A stretch of DNA of 64,000 nt, taken from NCBI GenBank assembly GCA_016987375.1, contig PJRA01000493.1, positions 520,687 through 584,686 of the forward strand, written 5' to 3'. Positions 1 through 12,124 of this stretch are shown one piece after another; the first letter of the stretch is position 1; every line of letters begins with the position of its first letter. The position numbers and the translations under genes are program-made. Below the pieces are notes generated by a model. The model saw only the letters and a list, made by a program, of their open reading frames with translations. It searched no databases and was not told where the DNA came from. Origin of the DNA: Brachionus koreanus (Eukaryota; Rotifera; Eurotatoria; Ploima; Brachionidae).

Positions 1-130
1 CAATGTCGGTAGAAATAAAAAAAATGAAAAGTCTACTATAGCGGGACTACGTTAGTCTTCCTGCTTTGTCAATTTAGTTAAACTAAACTTGACCGTAGAA
101 CATTAACTATTATTATTATTACCGTAGAAA
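1..130 (+). repeat. Dispersed repeat copy 1 with (ATT)n tail
   Basis: Contains the core GTCTACTATAGCGGGACTAC, then a TCCTGCTTTGTCAATTTAGT-like block and an (ATT)n tail near 110-120. The same unit recurs at 24385-24482 (+) and, inverted, at 62931-63055. A fixed 3' end running into an ATT microsatellite is typical of CR1/L2-type retroposon tails or dependent SINEs. That assignment is inferred; the three-copy similarity is directly visible. Confidence 0.7.
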
Positions 131-212
131 AAAAATCAAAATAATTACAATTAAAATCGTTCAATTTATACATAATTGTATAAAAAATTTAAAGAATGAA
201 TTTTTATTTTTA

Positions 213-467
213 CTACTGCTCTATACACTGGGTCTTGTAAGCGTTCGACATTGTATCTCTTCTATGCATTACTTTCAACTTTATACTTGCAACTACCAGA
301 TAGTGATCTCTGTATATGTCGGCTCCTCTAAACATTTTCATGTCACTTAGCGAAGATCTCCATTTCCTATTAACAATTATATGATCAATCTGTTTGACAG
401 TTTGCTTATCTGGTGATCTCCATTTAAGTTTGTGAATATTTTTGAGATGAAACATCGTTCCATACAA
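213..467 (-). pseudogene. RTE-type LINE endonuclease fragment
   Basis: An 84-codon open frame matches the C-terminal part of the apurinic endonuclease domain of RTE-like non-LTR retrotransposons, the proteins often annotated as craniofacial development protein 2-like. Visible motifs are the W-R-S-P-D block, QIDHIIVN and the catalytic-region signature with D-H-Y-L-V-V. In intact elements this domain nicks target DNA. Here there is neither the N-terminal half nor a reverse transcriptase, so it is a dead fragment. Pieces of the other end of similar elements lie at 26285, 35885, 36140 and 47350. Confidence 0.75.
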
Positions 468-469
468 AT

Positions 470-1600
470 GTTGTTATTCATGCACAGATCCACTCATCTT
501 TCGCCATGGTTGTTTTTATTCCACAGCCGTTTTTACTCATTTGAAACTTTACTTAATAAACCCCTATTTTTATTAGCTGATACCAGCTAAAATCAGTTAC
601 TAATATTAGTAAAAAAAAATTTAAAGAATACATTTTTAATTTTATATTTTTATAAATTGAAATTCTTGTAGGTAAAGAAAAATATTTTTAACAGTCAAAA
701 TCCGAAGGGTTATTTCGACCCTTGTGCTTCCTTTCATTTTTATTTCATGAAAATATGCATATTTTGCAACAAAAATTAATTAATTTTAACATTTTTTGAT
801 TTTAAATTTTAGACTTAGACAGGTTTTGAGTGTTAAAATAAAACTAAAAAGACAACTAAGATTCAGACATGTCAAAATAAGGAACTGGAACCCAGAAATG
901 CTCAAAAAAAAGTTAACTTTACTAATCAAAAAATAATATTCTAAGCTTGATTATTTGCATTAAAAGAACAAATGATTAAATTTGTCGTGGTTGGAAAAAA
1001 CTTTTTAAGAAGCTTAATGATATACTTATAGTTATTCGAAAAATTAAATTTTAATTTTTTTCATGTATTGTAAAATTTCACACATGTTTACCTTTAAAAA
1101 TTCGCATAAAAAAAATAAGATAAAATTTTTTTATTAATATTAATTAATATCAAGTGATATTAGCTGTTATCAATTGGCATAAGAAAGGGGCAAAAAAATG
1201 ATTTTGACTGATTTCAACTGACAACTTATACTAGTTAATAACATATCATATTATTTGATATCAGATAATATTAGATCATATCAAATCACAAGCCAATTTC
1301 CGGCATTGTAGCTATTTAAATATCATTATTTAAAGTTCTCTTTATTCCTCCTATCCATCCTGACTTCAGCTCATACGATAATTTTTTTCCTTTTTTTAAA
1401 TTCATTCAGTTCATGGGTCAAATCGATAAGGATCCGATAACTTAAAAATAAAACCCTTTAACTTGTACAGAATTGAATAAAATAAAAAAAAAACATATTT
1501 TAATAAAAGTACATAATAATTAGGGATTGACAAACTGTAATTTTAATTTTTAGACAATTTTTTGAAGAGTTTTAAAATTCTTTAAAAAAAGCTTTATATT
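470..1600. other. Intergenic AT-rich DNA with one dispersed repeat
   Basis: No convincing coding sequence. Positions 688-800 start TTAACAGTCAAAATCCGAAG and continue through a TTTCGACCC block to TTTTGCAACAAA. They resemble 53944-54060, so this is a dispersed element end (see the PLK intron entry). Around 1140-1290 there are many short near-repeats of GATATTAG/ATCAAGTGATAT type without clear unit structure. Confidence 0.5.
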
Positions 1601-1607
1601 TTTTAAG

Positions 1608-2803
1608 AGCGGAGCAAGACGAAGCATTAAATTCATGTGAATTTGTTCCTACAGATAATTTGGAGAAACCCAGCATTATACTTCAAATTCCTAAGCCGAA
1701 TTCATCCAGGTAAATTAACCTTTGTCGAAGTTGCCATTGTTTAATTATTTGAAATTAATTTCTAGAGTTGAGAATTCTGAGCTTGAAGATAGATCACAGA
1801 TTTATAACAATGAATCGTTGCTGAATAATAACATACAAGATGACTCTTTTAGTGATACTGACAGTTATCAAATTGAAAATTTAAAACAGAAACAAATGAG
1901 ATTGATAAATAAAAATAAATTAAATGAGTCGAAAATTCGTGATTTACAATCAAAATTTATCAACAACCAAAACTTAAACCTTAATCAAGATAATCTAACT
2001 ATTCCCACAGGTCATACAACAGATGTTTAAAATTCTTGATTTTTATTCAATTATGTCTTTAAATTGTAAATAAAAATTGAAAAAAATATTTTTAGAGTGA
2101 AATTTTTAAAAAAATTATTTCGAATTTTTTTATCTAAATTTTTCAAAAAAATGTAAGAAATATAAATATAAATTAAATTTTTTTTAAAGGATTTGTTTAA
2201 ACAAAACAAAATTAAATTAATAGAATAATTAAAAATAAAAAATTCAATTCAAATTTTTTTTTAAATTTTCATCATTCAAAAAAAAATACGTTGCTGCAAT
2301 TAGGCCCGGTAGAACGGTTCCGTAAAACCGGCTTGAAAATAATTTTGGGAAGAAATCAAAACCGATTTTGTGATTGATCTTTGCAGCACACTCAGAATTC
2401 AGCTAGAAATAAATGAATCATTTTTGTTTGGCAAAAAATCTCATGAATATTTGATTGAATTGCGTATAAATGATGAATACTGGTGCATATTTCGTCGTTA
2501 CAGTAAAATAAGACAATTGCATGAACAAATGTGCTTGTTATATCCTGTGCTTCTTGAACAGACTAGTCTTTTCAATGAGACTTGTTTTTAGCCGACAAGC
2601 AGCGTTTGCTCGAGAGACAGTCACATCCAAACTGTCCGTTTCATGTTGAAAATTTTGTTCATGACAAACAAGTATCTAATTCGATGACTTCTTTGAATTC
2701 TCTGTATTCATCGAGTGTTTTTAATACAGGTATTAATCGTAACATGCTTTTTTCGTTTTGTCCGTATTTCGAACAAACCCCTCATGATATACAATGTAAA
2801 TAA
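1608..2803 (+). pseudogene. KIF16B: KIF16B/SNX23-like kinesin, 3' part with PX domain, frameshifted
   Basis: Three coding blocks are visible. Block 1 (about 1608-1709) ends in a GTAAAT donor. Block 2 (1766-2010) joins it in phase after a TTTCTAG acceptor and encodes a polar, Asn/Ser-rich linker. Block 3 (from about 2386) is a PX domain: residues reading YWCIFRRYSKIRQLHEQM match the phosphoinositide-binding FRRYSxF-x-H core of KIF16B, an early-endosome kinesin-3. The frame is lost near 2585 and resumes one base out with DKQRLLERQSH, ending in a KIF16B-like F-x-P-x-F tail before the stop at 2801. The motor and stalk are not in the window. The phase between blocks 2 and 3 does not close, so an exon may be missing. 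Either a pseudogene or a real 3' end with a one-base sequence error. Confidence 0.55.
2325..2385 (+). repeat. Short dispersed repeat shared with 15165-15225
   Basis: The stretch TTTTGGGAAGAAATC followed by AACCGATTTTGTGATTGATC recurs with few changes at 15180-15222, just after a LINE reverse-transcriptase remnant. Here it abuts the PX-domain exon. It may be a LINE 3' end inserted into the intron. Confidence 0.5.
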
Positions 2804-2809
2804 GCTAAA

Positions 2810-3290
2810 TGTTAAACAAAAAGTCTAATAAAACCAGCATTCCATTTTATTTATTTTTTAAAAATAATTTTTTTTCTTTTAAATTTTAATCGATTTATTT
2901 TTTTTTAATAAAAAATCAATTAAACAAGTAATTTTTTAACTAAGAACTTAAGAAAAAAAAAATTAATTTAGGCTTTAAAAATTTTTTTTCTAAAAATATT
3001 GGAACAATAAATCAGAAGGTTAGCAAAAAATAATTTGATTAGTCAACAGTTTCATTTAAGTCTTATTAAAAAAATTCAGATCTTAATTTGAATATCTCTT
3101 TTTAAAAAAAAAACTATTTTAATGAATTGAAATTTTAATAAAAAATATTTTTGTAAAATAGTTCGATCTAGTTTAAATCCATATGTTTGAAAATTAAAAA
3201 ATAAAATCTTTTTGATAAAACAAGATAAAAAAATAATAATAAAAATTTGAATAGAATTACCTTACTTTAAATTAATTTTTCATCAAATCA
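2810..3290. other. AT-rich intergenic spacer
   Basis: Long A and T runs only, with no coding or repeat structure recognised. Confidence 0.5.
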
Positions 3291-3294
3291 AGAG

Positions 3295-4655
3295 CTATTT
3301 TGTTTTTTTTTGTTTTATTCCTCTCTTTTTTTTTTCAAAATAATTACCAATTTTTGATTCTAAATTATTGTTTTTTTGTTCCAAGTCAGATGTTTTATCA
3401 TATATTTTTTGAATTTGAAGATCCAACTCATTTAATTTTATCAATATTTTATTTAGGTTTCCTTGATCATTTGTTTCTGCCATGTAAAATTTTTTTTTTC
3501 TTTGTTTCTCAATTATTTTTTTGTATATAAAAATAAGTCCTACCACTTCTATTTTTTCTAGTTTTACTTTCATAAATTTTGTAATGTTTTCAAGTTTTAT
3601 TATTATCCATTTCAAAATAAATTCTAAAAAGATTAATATTGAACCAAAATACGGAATTTTTTTTAAATTCTCTAATTTTAAAATGTAATCAATTTTTTTT
3701 TTCTATCGTCTATTTCAGCTGTTTTAAATAATTCGTTTACTTCATCAATTGATATACCTGTGAAAATGTTAAGCAATAGAATAGACATAAAATAAATGAA
3801 GATTACATAGACAATAAAATTGATAAATGAATATGAATTTAATTCATCTAAACCCATATTTTCAGTTTCCAAAGATCCAATCATCATTGTTATTGTTTTG
3901 AAAAACGCGAGCTCGATTGATGAATTGAACGAAGTAACATAGTCTTCATGATAAGAACTGAAATTTTTTTCCAAATTTTGAAACGAGAGACAAAAACCGA
4001 TCAAAAATAATAGAACGATAACTATGAATCTATTTGCTTTTCCCAATATTTTCCCAATTACTCGTATATATATTCCAAAATGAAAGAATTTGTCCATTTT
4101 AATTACCAAAACACAATATGCTAGGATAATTGTAATCGAAAATAAGACAATATTTACTTGATTAAAATCCAAAATTATTGTAACAAGTGCGAGCAAATAT
4201 GTTAGGATTTCTATTAAGTTTTTCTTAGAAAAAAAATAAAAGGTTTCTAAATTTTCAATATTTTCGTAATTTGAAGTTTTAATCCTATTTAAAAAAATAA
4301 TAAAAGAAACATTAGAATATATGATTTGAAAAATCTCAAGTATTAAATTGATGGTCAAAAAAACGAGTGAAGCAATCTTTGAATAGCTGTTCCATGAACC
4401 ATTTAATTTCTTGTATTCGTTTGTGTAAATAGAATAAAATATCAAAAAAACAACATAAAGTAGCAAGAAAATGTTGTACATTAATCTCGGTAGTCCTTTC
4501 CAGGTGCTATCAAGTATGGTTATGAAATATTCATTTTCAAGAATTTTTTGATTAGGATTATCGTTTAAGACTCTAAAAAATCCACTAGTTATGCTTTCTT
4601 TTTTATTTTGGTCATAATTGTCATCTCTTTTTACTTTATTTTCCTGATTGCTTTT
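3295..4655 (-). CDS. TRPA/painless-like TRP channel, transmembrane and C-terminal part
   Basis: Reading leftwards, the frame opens near 4655 and runs through a polar linker, a pre-S1 block (FITILDSTWKGLPRLMYNIF), six hydrophobic segments and a pore region. The pore carries FFKTITMMIGSLE, close to the F-x-MM-G-E selectivity region of TRPA channels, and S6 reads LLLNIFTGISIDEVNELF, as in TRPA/painless cation channels. A charged coiled-coil tail follows (3295-3600). The frame breaks at a run of ten T at 3693-3702; one extra base there restores a typical post-TRP helix (IDYILKLENLKK). The ankyrin repeats expected upstream in TRPA are not found between 4660 and 6215, so the 5' part is either missing or unrecognised. 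The product would be a plasma-membrane cation channel. The family is fairly secure, the subfamily less so. Confidence 0.65.
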
Positions 4656-6215
4656 TAATATGTAAAAAATTTAATTTGAAAATTATATTCTTTTTTCTGT
4701 TTGATTTTGTTTATCTCAAGCTTTATTTTTATAAAAATAGACAAGAATATTTTTTAAAATAGTTTTTTTTTTTTATTCAAATTAAGTAATTGAAGTTTTT
4801 ATATGTATATTTGATCAAATTTCAGCCGTTCAATATTGCTCAATTGTATTTTGTAATAATGTATTTTCTTGAAATTGCAATATTTAAAATTTTTTTAAAT
4901 CTTGCATTTTTAAAGGAGTTTTTATTTAAAAGTGTAAAATTCTTTCTTAAACTAAAGACTTTCTTAAAAAATACTTACGTGATCTTTATCGTGATGATCT
5001 TATTTTAGTTTTTTCTGATACCCCAATCCCTATCAGTTTTGACGCTTAAAAGATATCTTTTAATGTATTATTTTTTCGACTTTTTTACTTATTCTGCTGC
5101 TTCAGAGAATTTCTGGTTAATCTGAGATCAATTCACCAAACAATAAAACCCTTATACTACTTCTTCATCCACTTGTATCTAAAAACTTGAAGAACCCAAA
5201 TATTTTTTTCTTTTTAACATATAATATTTACCAGTCAATATTATTAGAAAAAATCATTTTTAGCATCCATTTATATCATGTTTTATCCAGCTAATTTCAT
5301 CGAAGCTTTGAAATAAACTTGATAAAACAAACACATAACTTGATGAAAAAAACGATCAACGAGTCAACTTGCTTATCTTTTTGACTTGTTGAATTTGTCT
5401 CTGATCTTATTAGTTGCAATGCTTAGAGCAATATATTTAATTAAAATTTTTTATTTATTCTTTAAAATTTTTTTTTCAGAAATTTTTTAATATTCTTTTT
5501 TGACTACCGATTTTACTGATATTTAATTTGGAGGTTAGGCTGCAGGCAAAATTTTGGCCGCCGAATCAAAGTACAGCCAAATTTGCCCAAATTTAAAAAT
5601 TTTATTTAATTACGCAACTATGATTTTTACATTTATCGAACTTTGATCTTTAAAAATAAAGCTATAAGAACAAAAAAAATATTATCTATTGTTCTATTTA
5701 ACTGAATTTCTCTAAAACCTATTTTTAATTTCTTAAAATTTATGTATTTTGTTTAATAATTAAAAATACAAATTAGCAGTTTTGAGCGCGTGAATTTTGA
5801 TCATAAAATTTCTAATATTGATAGTAAATTTAATTAATTAAAAGAACTTAACCTGATTTTTTTGACCAAAGTAGAATATTTGATCAAATATCATTTTTAA
5901 ATGTAATCAAACATTTTTAATGCGCAAATAATTTTAATTGCAGATTATTAAAAAGTTGGTAAAATTTCATAACTTTTTTCTAACTTTTAGGAATATATTT
6001 AAATCTAAAAAAATGAATTGAAATATAATTGTGAATTTAAAATGTTTGATCACATTTGAAAAATGAAATCAAAAATCTTACTTAGCTATTTTTTTTAACT
6101 TGGTATTTCTTTTTTTAGTTCTAAAATTAAATAAAAATGTATCAAAATGTTAACTAATAAATTATAAACATCAAACATATTAAAAAAAAAATTTTCAATT
6201 AATAAAATATAAAAA
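4656..6215. other. Intergenic AT-rich DNA
   Basis: I looked here on the minus strand for ankyrin repeats or further exons of the TRP-like gene and saw none. The two genes on either side are on the same strand with no recognisable shared exon. Confidence 0.45.
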
Positions 6216-6218
6216 CCT

Positions 6219-8304
6219 TTACCTTTTATCTTTAAGATCGTTGTAATTATTGATATATGAAAAGCAATTTTTTTCTATTAAAGAAATTATTAAATTATAC
6301 CATTTTTTATCGAAATATGTTCTAAAATTGAATAAATCCTCTAAATTTAATTTTTGTTCATCTATTAAAGATGCAAATTTTAAATCTTTTGTTTCATCTC
6401 CATCATTTAATAAATATCTGAAAAAAATTGTAAAATATCTAATAAAGAGTTCTTCGTGTTGTTCTTTTTTTAAAATTTTCCAACATCTATCAAATTCAAT
6501 ATTCGAATAAAAGAATTTCTTGTATATATTTTCTTCATCGTCAAGAAGAGAATCAAATAAAATAATGTCACCTCTTTGAATCAAATAATAAAATGTCTCA
6601 GAGGATAGAATTCTAAAATCAACATTTTTTAAACAAAAACTGTTAATTTTATTCTGAACCATTTTCTTTAAAACAATAATAAGGTCAGAAGGAAACGTAT
6701 TCAAGATAACCAATAAATCAAGAAATGTATACTTGAAAGAATCAAAATTTTTTATTAATTCTCTTTTGTCCAAATCTGTATCAAAAAGATCATTTGTTGA
6801 TAACTTCAAAAAAAAAGAATGAATAAACTAAAATCTATATCTAAATTTCGAATAAAATATTTTGAATCATTATTTTTTAATTCACTTTCGAAACCTAAAT
6901 TTGACAAAAAATCAAAGACAATAATATTTTCATTAAAAACAGAGAAGTTATTAGCTCGCCAAAAAGATTTTTCTCTATTTTGAATAAAATCACAATCAAT
7001 AATTTGATATTTGAAAAAATCAAAAAATTCGGATGGCTTAAAATTAACCTTAGAATTAATTAAAAATTTCAACTTTTGATTAAATAAAGATTTTAAAAAA
7101 ATTCTATTATTCTGAAAATATATGAATTTAAGATTTTTGAAAAATTCATTAGAAATATCTTGTAAAAAGTTATTTTCTAAATTCAATGATTCTAATTGAT
7201 TGTTATCGTCAAATTTCCAGTCATCCAATCTTTTTATTTTATTTCCACTTAGATTTAATATTAGCAAAAACCTGAATTTAATGAAAAATCCATTTCGAAT
7301 TTCTTTGATTAAGTTATTGTCTATATACAAAGAATTTAAATTATTATTTTTGTCAAATTTCCAGTCACCCAATTTTTCTATTTTATTTCCACTTAAATGT
7401 AAATATCGCAAATTCTTCAATTTAATAAAAAATGCATCTTGAATTTCTTTGATTAAGTTATTGTTTAAATACAATGATCCTAATTGATTATTATCGTCAA
7501 ATTTCCAGTCACCCAATTTTTCTATTTTATTTCCACTTAAATGTAAATATCGCAAATTCTTCAATTTAATGAAAAATCATCTAGAATTTCTTCGATTAAG
7601 TTTTTGTCTAAATTCAAATATTCTAATTTATTACTTTCGTCAAATTTCCAGTCATCCAATTTTTTTATTTTATTTCCACTTAGATGTAAATATTGCAAAT
7701 CCTTGAATTTTGTGAAAAATATTTTTGGAATTTCCTCGATTAAGTTATTGTTTAAATACAAAAGTTTTAAATTATTATTATCGTCAAAATTCCAGTCATA
7801 TAATTTTTCAATTTTATTTCCACTTAAATGTAAATATTGCAAATTCTTCAATTTAATGAAAAATCCATCTTGAATTTCTTCGATTAAGTTATTGTCTAAA
7901 TACAACGAATTTAAATTATTATTGTCGTCAAATTTTCAGTCATCCAATTTTTCAATTTTATTTCCTCTTATATGTAAATATTGCAAATTCTTCAATTTAA
8001 TGAAAAATCCACCTTGAATTTCTTTGATTAAGTTATTGTTTAAATACAATGATTCTAATTTATTATTATCGTCAAATTTCCAGTCATCCAATTTTTCAAT
8101 TTTATTTCCTCTTAGATTTAAATTTTGCAAATCCTTGAATTTTGTGAAAAAAACTTTTGATACATTAGCGATTGATTTAAGTTTTAAATCAATCTTTTTT
8201 AACTCTGATAATTTTCCATTCAAATAAATACTTTCAATATTTTTTATTTGTCCGTTTTTATTAATGGTTAAAAAAATATTTTCTTCATTTATAATTAAAT
8301 TCAT
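6219..8304 (-). pseudogene. Leucine-rich-repeat protein gene, broken by three lesions
   Basis: The frame starts at ATG 8304 and encodes an N-terminal cap of about 50 residues. Next come about seven modules of 48 residues, each holding two LRRs (pattern LxxLHLSGNKIEKLDDW.F...NxLxSLYLNNNLIKEI). Last is a roughly 200-residue non-LRR C-terminal domain that I do not recognise. No signal peptide or membrane span is visible. Three changes interrupt it: a TGG-to-TGA nonsense change at 7936-7938, seen by comparison with sister modules; loss of one base near 7578, where sister modules have GATGGATTTTTC; and a nine-base A run at 6810-6819 that needs one more base. Without them it would be one protein of about 690 residues. 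LRR proteins bind protein partners; the partner here is unknown. Confidence 0.65.
7135..8140 (-). repeat. Seven tandem 144-base units encoding paired LRRs
   Basis: Unit boundaries fall at about 8140, 7995, 7850, 7707, 7563, 7420, 7276 and 7135. Units share long stretches of DNA such as AATTTCCAGTCATCCAATTT, so they arose by recent tandem duplication of a two-LRR block rather than by independent divergence. Confidence 0.8.
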
Positions 8305-8870
8305 TTTTTAAAATTCAATTATTTGATATCTTTTTCTTAATTATTTTTCACTCAAAAAATTGATTTTTTTAATTTTTCAAACTTTTATAATTGTTACTTA
8401 TTTTTTAAATTTCTCACATAACAACAATGTGTTTTGTGGTTTACATGGCAACAAGTATTTTTTTTTCTCGTTTGTTTAAGGAATTTTTTTTCTAAATTTT
8501 TCTTTATTCTTGATTTTACAAACTAAACTGTATCACTTTGTCTTACAAAAAATTTAATATATATTTAAAAAGATCTCTATAATTTCTTAATTTATCTCTA
8601 AAAATTTAAAAAACTTTATTTAATTCTTTTTATACCTTAAAATAATTCAATTGATCTCTATAAAATAATTTAAATCTTCCCTAATTTTATAAAAATGATA
8701 GCAGAATTAATGATTTGATCTTCAAATTCTGTTTCTAAAATTGTTTTATTATTGGATTAAACAATAAAATTAAGTAAGAAAAATAAAAAATTTCAAATAA
8801 AAATATAAAATTAAGAAAATTTTATTGATTTCTTTTGGAACGACATCTCCTTCATTTAGCGCTTTCAGTC
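8305..8870. other. Spacer upstream of the LRR gene
   Basis: AT-rich. It would hold the promoter and 5' UTR of the LRR gene, but no specific element can be named. Confidence 0.4.
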
Positions 8871-9430
8871 GTTTCAACTTTTTGTTTTTTGCTTGGACGA
8901 CTCTTATTGACTTTTTTTTACAATTGAGACACAACTATTTCAATTTTATTTGACCCATCTGCTTCATCTGTCCCAAATACTTGCCATTTCTTCTATGACC
9001 AATTCGAAAATTTTTGGCTTCAATAAAATTTTAATGTTCTTATTTATGACAGCTAAAGCTTTCCAAATATTAAACTAATTTGATCTATTATAGGCTTTAA
9101 TATCCAATTCGATTTATTTGTTTTATAGCTAATGAAATACACCTTGTTTAGTTAATATTTATATGAATTCAACAAATGTTTTAAAATCTAATTTATTTAC
9201 TTCGTTGATGTATCGCTGAATTATCTGATTAGAAATAATAGAAATTCTCAATTTTCTGACTTGAATCTGTAAAAAACACAATAATTGGTTTAATTGGCAG
9301 ATGATTAATTTTCTTTAAGGTATTGATATTCATCAGTATAATCCTTAGTTTATACACATCATCTTCTGTTGATTTATAATTTTCATCAATTGGATTATGA
9401 GGATATAACCATTTACTAATCAAATCAAAT
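8870..9430 (-). pseudogene. Degenerate coding-like remnant of unknown family
   Basis: A 64-codon open stretch (9229-9423, with PIKPIIVFFTDSS) is followed leftwards by shorter coding-like blocks in shifting frames, for example one encoding KPKIFELVIEEMASIW near 9000. Codon-like composition and amphipathic segments suggest a former protein gene, but several stops interrupt it and I cannot name the family. The neighbouring MULE remnant makes a transposon origin possible. Confidence 0.25.
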
Positions 9431-9559
9431 ACTTTGTTGAAAAATTCAGTTCATTGCAATCGTTTTCTAAATGTATTTGATGTATCTTATCAAGCATCAA
9501 GTATCTGTTTGTTTCTTTATGTATCCATTTAGTGCCATTAAATGGATTGGCTGGCAGAC

Positions 9560-9620
9560 CTTTCCGACAAAGTCACTGCTGACAAGTCATTTCCGACAAA
9601 ACTCGATCCGACAATTAAAT
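9560..9620. repeat. Clustered TCCGACAA motifs
   Basis: Three copies of TCCGACAA occur within about 55 bases (near 9570, 9590 and 9609), with a related TTTCGACAATTC at 9723. They lie on the 3' side of the MULE transposase remnant and could be subterminal transposase-binding repeats of that element. Confidence 0.35.
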
Positions 9621-9789
9621 TTAAAAAAACTTGATAAATTAATTAATTTTATTTATTATAATTATATTGAAATAATTGCCTATACTATTTAGATATTGAA
9701 TTGTATCTGAATCGTTGTATGTTTCGACAATTCGTTTGATTTATTGCTTCTAAACAATTGATGATTCTCTACAAAACAGACAGAGCATT

Positions 9790-10215
9790 GTCGTACATAT
9801 TCCAAACACTGATTTACAGTTGGTCCGATTTATACAGTTGGTCCGATTCGGCAGGGACATCTTTCTCGATTATTTCAAAAACATTTTCTACGTCTTCGAC
9901 TGGTACAAACACTATGGCAAACAAATATTTCTTGTGTTTTTTGAAGTCGTCATTAAACTATTGAGTTGATTCTTCGCTTGACACTAGGCTTTGTATAGAC
10001 AATAGAGACCAAGTAATTGTATACGCTTCCATTTATTTTGCTTGAAATAAAATAAACAAGTTTTGATTGTCTAAAAACGGAACTTCCTTCATTAATTTCG
10101 GTTTTTTCTAAATCCGTCATAACGGCTTTTGGATTAAAGTTTTCGTTGCCTATTCGGTGGCCGGAATGAGCACTTGGTTGTTTGGTGACCGTTTTTTCAA
10201 ACGTTTTCATGGCTG
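9790..10215 (-). pseudogene. MULE (Mutator-like) transposase fragment
   Basis: Three blocks in different frames line up in the order expected for the MULE DDE transposase core. PKAVMTDLEKTEIN holds the second catalytic-Asp block. FYFKQNKWKRIQLLGL corresponds to the conserved C-x-F-HF-Q-x-W-x-x-IQ-x-LGL motif. LFAIVFVPVEDVENVFEII corresponds to the L-A-FVP-x-EDV-x-x-F segment. The frame shifts between blocks show it is dead. A tandem 17-19 base duplication (TACAGTTGGTCCGATT) at 9817-9852 adds a repeated SDQLYKSDQL at its end. In live elements the enzyme cuts and pastes DNA with long terminal inverted repeats. Confidence 0.6.
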
Positions 10216-10739
10216 CTTAGCAACCAGAAGATTCGCTCTTACAATAAATCCAAGATTTAATTTGTATTAATTTGGATTCATATTTAAATCGATATTTTTC
10301 TACTTAATAATTAATACAAGTTTCCCTTTTGTTGTTTTTAAATCAATAAAATTAGAATCTTTACTTTGAGACATTTTCATTAAGAAATTAATTACAAATG
10401 AAATATGTTGACAAGTGGATTCTTTTATGGAAATAAATATATTATATTACTAAATTTGTAAATTTTTATCAATTAATTAATTAATTGATATCGGAAATGT
10501 CATTATCGTAAAGGTCTGACTATCAAAAGGATTAATAAAGAAACAAGAATTCAAGTCCATTTTTAGTTATCTTCAATATATGTGACTTAAACAAGCATTT
10601 TGTTTGTCTGTGCAATTTGCAACTTTTTTGGCGTCACTCTTGACTTGATGTGTTTGATGGGGGATTTGGTTCATCTTTGCAGCGTTTTGGTGTCAAACTC
10701 AGTTGTAAATCATTCTTATATACATTAAAGCGTTTAAAA
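10216..10739. other. Spacer between MULE and Ty3 remnants
   Basis: No coding sequence or LTR-like direct repeat was recognised. Confidence 0.4.
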
Positions 10740-12060
10740 AATGTAGAATTTCGTGTCACAACATGATGACTCGGGTTCGAATAGGTTGCTGTGATCATAC
10801 TTCCTTTAATTTTGGATTGTGTTCGAATCTGGATCCTAGAGCGAGTCAGTTATTTTCATTCTTGTTTTCTTCAGCAACACTCTCCAGCCTTCTGCTAGAG
10901 CTTTATGCTCAACTCTCACGATCTTGCCAAGCTTTTTCATCGTAGCTTCTGCCTCAGCGTTTGCTCCTGGTCATTTGGGTTAGAATTTACGATGAGTAAA
11001 ACCCGACTGTTTTGCGAAGTTGGCGAAATCGTGTGACTGGAAGTGAGATCCATTATCTGATCAAGGCTTGGCTTGCCGACATTCGCGACATGATTTTACT
11101 CTTTTTCCGACTCGCTTCTCGACGCCTGGCAACTAAACGCGCAACCGGATGAGGGCCTTCTTTCACTATTTCTTGGTGAACAATGTGGGCTATTCCAACT
11201 ACACGAACCCAAAGAGCGTTTTGAATGACGATGCGATGCGTTTTGAGTACGTTTTGAGTTTTGAGCCTCGCTCAGTTACACTAAATTCATCAAAAACCGC
11301 TTTATACTCGCTTTACTAGCCAATCAGATCGTTTCTGCTGCCTCCATTGCTTACCAGGTTGATGAGCACTTGAAGATTATTTGTGTCGACCTTGTGACTT
11401 CATCAAGTGTAATTGCTGGTCGCACTGCTGAGCTGGTAACCACATTCATATGTCTCTCGGTCGAAATCTCCTCTAGATATGCGGCTGTGCATGCTCCTGA
11501 TGGCTTCCTAGAGTAATAGTCAGCTGAATTCAACTCTCCTTTCAAATGCTCCACGTCGAAGTTGAATTGAGAGAGTCGCAGAGCTCGATGCGTGGTGGGG
11601 GTCAAGATTATGTGTTAACAAGAATTCACTGGATTCCTCGATTGTCAGTGACAAGAATGAATCGGTTACCGAGAAGGTATATCATTTTTGCTAGCAAGCT
11701 CCTTTACCTCATCAAAAGCCTTCTGCTATTCCAGTTACCACTTACACTCCACGCCATCTCGTGACAGCTCCCACAGCGGAGATGCTTTAGAGCACCAGTT
11801 AGGCATGAATCTTGCGCTAAATTGCAGAATAAGCTTTTCAGCTCCTTTGCGTTGGCCGGAGGATGAGCTTTAGACATCTTTCTTCGAGTCGCTGCAGAAC
11901 TGCCAAAGAGTGGTGTGATATTCTTCCTTAGTCTTTCCAATGACCGTCCTTCTTGCCAACCAGAACACCAGGAGCAGCCGACGGACTTTTAGACGGGTGA
12001 ATGACCCCGAGCTTTTTTATGACTGATTTCTAAGCATGGATTTTATTCTCAAGTACAATT
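10740..12060 (-). mobile_element. Ty3/gypsy retrotransposon remnant A: RT end, RNase H, integrase
   Basis: Reading leftwards from 12060: a reverse-transcriptase/thumb region (PPANAKELKS near 11860-11880, then a degenerate PLWELSRDGVEWKW near 11760), an RNase H tether (LRLSQFNFDVEHLKGELNSA at 11500-11570) and integrase (DNGSHFQSHDFANFAKQ near 11040, then AEAEATMKKLGK near 10930). The order RT-RNaseH-IN is that of Ty3/gypsy Pol, resembling the K02A2.6/Mag-like lineage. Multiple stops and frameshifts make it inactive. It is less AT-rich than its surroundings, as expected of a fairly recent arrival. No LTRs were recognised. Confidence 0.7.
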
Positions 12061-12124
12061 TTGCTATAAGACCTAGAACTAAATTATTATGGATTCAGAT
12101 CATGATTCTCACGATACAATCAAA

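Noticed and set aside
7200..8227. Plus-strand open frames opposite the LRR array
   Set aside because: Repeated Phe/Leu/Ser shadows of the LRR modules on the other strand.
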